Assembly: GCF_014196965.1 (NCBI RefSeq)
Contig: NZ_JACIEQ010000001.1
Location: 1,488,001-1,552,000 of the forward strand
From: Actibacterium naphthalenivorans
GTDB lineage: Bacteria > Pseudomonadota > Alphaproteobacteria > Rhodobacterales > Rhodobacteraceae
DNA length: 64,000 bases
Direction of reading: 5' to 3'
Both the position numbers and the translations under genes were made by a program. Numbering within the stretch: position 1 is the first letter of the stretch; each line of letters starts with the position of its first letter. Below, in pieces: positions 62,536-64,000 of the stretch. The notes under the pieces are model-generated. The model did no database searches and had not been told where the DNA came from. It saw only the letters and a program-made list of their open reading frames with translations.

Positions 62536-63561
62536 TTAGCGCGGCTCGTTGTTTAACAGGAGTTGGACAAGTGCTGTGACAACTTCCCGAGGGAAAAACG
62601 TTATTTTATTTTCGAAACTTTTTACGACCTTCGGAGGGATCTCAGAGCCAGAAAATCCGGGGAACATATTTTGACTGCCGAAATATTTTTCGGCAGTGCG
62701 GACATTGGATTCGTAGAACCAGCTATAGATCACGTTGCAGAGATCTTGATCCAGATAGGGGCGTAGAAAAAGTGGATTCGTCTTGACATCGGGAAGTCGA
62801 CGTATCTGAGCATGAAGCGTCTGAATTAGTTGGCGATACTCCGCCTCAGGCATCCCTTGACGTGACACATACTTCAACACTTCGTAGCCGATGCTGGAAA
62901 ATGAAGAATTCCACACCCTTTGCTCGATCGTCCAATCGGGGTGCTTCCCCAGTATTTCACCCAGAAGAAACGAGAGAATATTTTCCGTTTTCTCTTTCTT
63001 TATAAGGTCGTACGATCTTACGATAAGATTTTCATCACCAAATGCGGCCGCCCAATGCGCCAATGCTTCATCGTAACGGAGTCTTCGCCAGTTTTCATCC
63101 TTCAAAAACTGGGAGAAGTCCCGAACCTCGCGAAAATCCTTAATGGTCTGATGATACCATGACTGCAAGAATTCATCTTGCCTTCTCAGCACCGCAAGAA
63201 TTTTCACGTCATAGGTTTTCCGAAGGAAGCCAAGTGCTTCAATCATTTTCGGGCCAAAAGCACTAAAGCTCTCTTCGCTCAGCACTGCTAAGTTGCAGCC
63301 GGACTTTTCGATCTCGTTCAAATACGGCTCGAAAACGGTGGCCACTTTCTCAAAAAACTCATCATCGTGGTGATCAATGACTATGAGATCATTGAAAAGC
63401 TTCAGGTGCTTGTTAAAATAATCTCTGTCGTGATCACGCTTTGTCACGGGATAGTACAAACCCCGCTTGCTCAAAAAATCCCGGTTTTCTTCCATGTACG
63501 ATTGCAAGGAAGTCGACCCCGTTTTGTGATAGCCGATATGAATGATAATTCGTTTTTTCAT
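62536..63561 (-). CDS. Sulfotransferase-like protein (copy 4), AT-rich
   Basis: A protein of 341 residues that starts KKRIIIHIGYHKTGSTSLQSYMEENRDFL, a clear phosphosulfate-binding P-loop, with VLRRQDEFLQSWYHQTIKDF as probable second binding segment. Its base composition is clearly more AT-rich than its neighbours (frequent AAA, AAT, GAA and TTT codons), which suggests recent transfer into this locus. It lies 121 nt upstream of copy 3 on the same strand. The function is likely glycan sulfation, as for the others. Confidence 0.68.
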   Translation of the reverse strand: MKKRIIIHIGYHKTGSTSLQSYMEENRDFLSKRGLYYPVTKRDHDRDYFNKHLKLFNDLIVIDHHDDEFFEKVATVFEPYLNEIEKSGCNLAVLSEESFSAFGPKMIEALGFLRKTYDVKILAVLRRQDEFLQSWYHQTIKDFREVRDFSQFLKDENWRRLRYDEALAHWAAAFGDENLIVRSYDLIKKEKTENILSFLLGEILGKHPDWTIEQRVWNSSFSSIGYEVLKYVSRQGMPEAEYRQLIQTLHAQIRRLPDVKTNPLFLRPYLDQDLCNVIYSWFYESNVRTAEKYFGSQNMFPGFSGSEIPPKVVKSFENKITFFPREVVTALVQLLLNNEPR

Positions 63562-63641
63562 TTTTTGGCACTCTCTATCCTTGAGGATTCAAACGGATAC
63601 GTCTCTTCGCTCAAGTGTAGCGCATTCGCGGAGTTGGACAC

Positions 63642-64000
63642 TCACTTATTCCCCCGAACCATCTCCACATGCATCAGCTTCGAATCCAGATAGGCCCACA
63701 TGTAGGAATCTCCATAGGCCGACAGTTTGTCGGCACATCTCTGCGCATGGTAAGCGAAATCGACCGCGTCAAACACCCTCGCGCCGTATTTCCGGAACGG
63801 ACCCGGCCCCAGCGCCTTTTGCATATAGACCCAAAGCTCTGCCGCGCCCTTGATGAAGATCGGCTTCAGCTCGGGCCGCAACCCGCCGTAGATCCAGTTC
63901 ACCGTGTTGACATAGGATTGCAGGATGGGGTCGAAATCGTTCCAGCCTTCTGAAAGCCCGCGCTTCAGCATCATGCGGAACATTTCCAGTGAATAGAAGA
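63642..64000 (-). CDS. C-terminal part of an unrecognised protein, truncated by the window edge
   Basis: The frame stays open to the right edge (position 64000), so the gene begins beyond the window. The visible 119 residues are helical and include SLEMFRMMLKRGLSEGWNDF, YVNTVNWIYGGLRPELKP and an MHVEMVRGNK end. I do not recognise the family. Its location suggests another surface-polysaccharide gene. The ATG at 63983 is probably internal. Confidence 0.55.
   Translation of the reverse strand, partial: FYSLEMFRMMLKRGLSEGWNDFDPILQSYVNTVNWIYGGLRPELKPIFIKGAAELWVYMQKALGPGPFRKYGARVFDAVDFAYHAQRCADKLSAYGDSYMWAYLDSKLMHVEMVRGNK

Overview
The window reads as chromosomal DNA of a high-GC alphaproteobacterium, most probably a roseobacter-type Rhodobacterales. 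The clues are the GC-rich codon use, a RibB fused to a degenerate GTP cyclohydrolase II domain, a serralysin-type M10 protease, and a YjbH/YjbF exopolysaccharide locus. The species cannot be read from the sequence. I see no rRNA, tRNA, CRISPR array, insertion sequence or phage gene.

About 1-44,200 is a large catabolic island. It encodes two class I P450s, each with its own [2Fe-2S] ferredoxin; two acyl-CoA-dehydrogenase-fold (HsaA-type) flavin monooxygenases; two FMN reductases; two ketosteroid-dehydrogenase/fumarate-reductase-type flavoproteins, one Tat-exported and followed by a diheme cytochrome c; a PYROXD2/phytoene-desaturase-type flavoprotein; and several SDRs. A ten-gene operon (11327-20997) carries an alpha-methylacyl-CoA racemase, both ETF subunits, an isobutyryl-CoA-type acyl-CoA dehydrogenase, 3-hydroxyisobutyryl-CoA hydrolase, 3-hydroxyisobutyrate dehydrogenase, an enoyl-CoA hydratase and a thiolase. 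There are also a paired MaoC hydratase, two paralogous MetA-type outer-membrane channels, and a fumarylacetoacetate-hydrolase / VOC dioxygenase / BKACE ring-cleavage-like module. Together these suggest uptake, hydroxylation, ring opening and beta-oxidation of a branched cyclic hydrophobic compound (terpenoid-, steroid- or alkyl-aromatic-like). The substrate is not identifiable.

The most striking signal is an 18-bp dyad, consensus ACCTATC-N4-GRYAGGT, close to a lux box. It recurs upstream of at least ten transcription units of the island, usually 60-120 nt before the start codon, and I did not see it beyond about 38.6 kb. A MalT/AlkS-like ATPase-LuxR regulator sits inside the island (29205-31922) and is the obvious candidate for its ligand. 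AraC, HxlR and GntR regulators are also present.

From 43 to 44.2 kb lies ribBX (DHBP synthase). From 44.5 kb on is a surface/extracellular region: an RTX metalloprotease, a Wza-like export lipoprotein, a nucleotide-sugar epimerase, an initiating phosphoglycosyl transferase, a WbpM/CapD-like 4,6-dehydratase, YjbH-YjbF-YjbE-like proteins, UDP-galactopyranose mutase, two GlfT-like glycosyltransferases and four sulfotransferase-like proteins, one of them in AT-richer DNA. This suggests a galactofuranose-containing, possibly sulfated polysaccharide. A truncated gene runs off the right edge.
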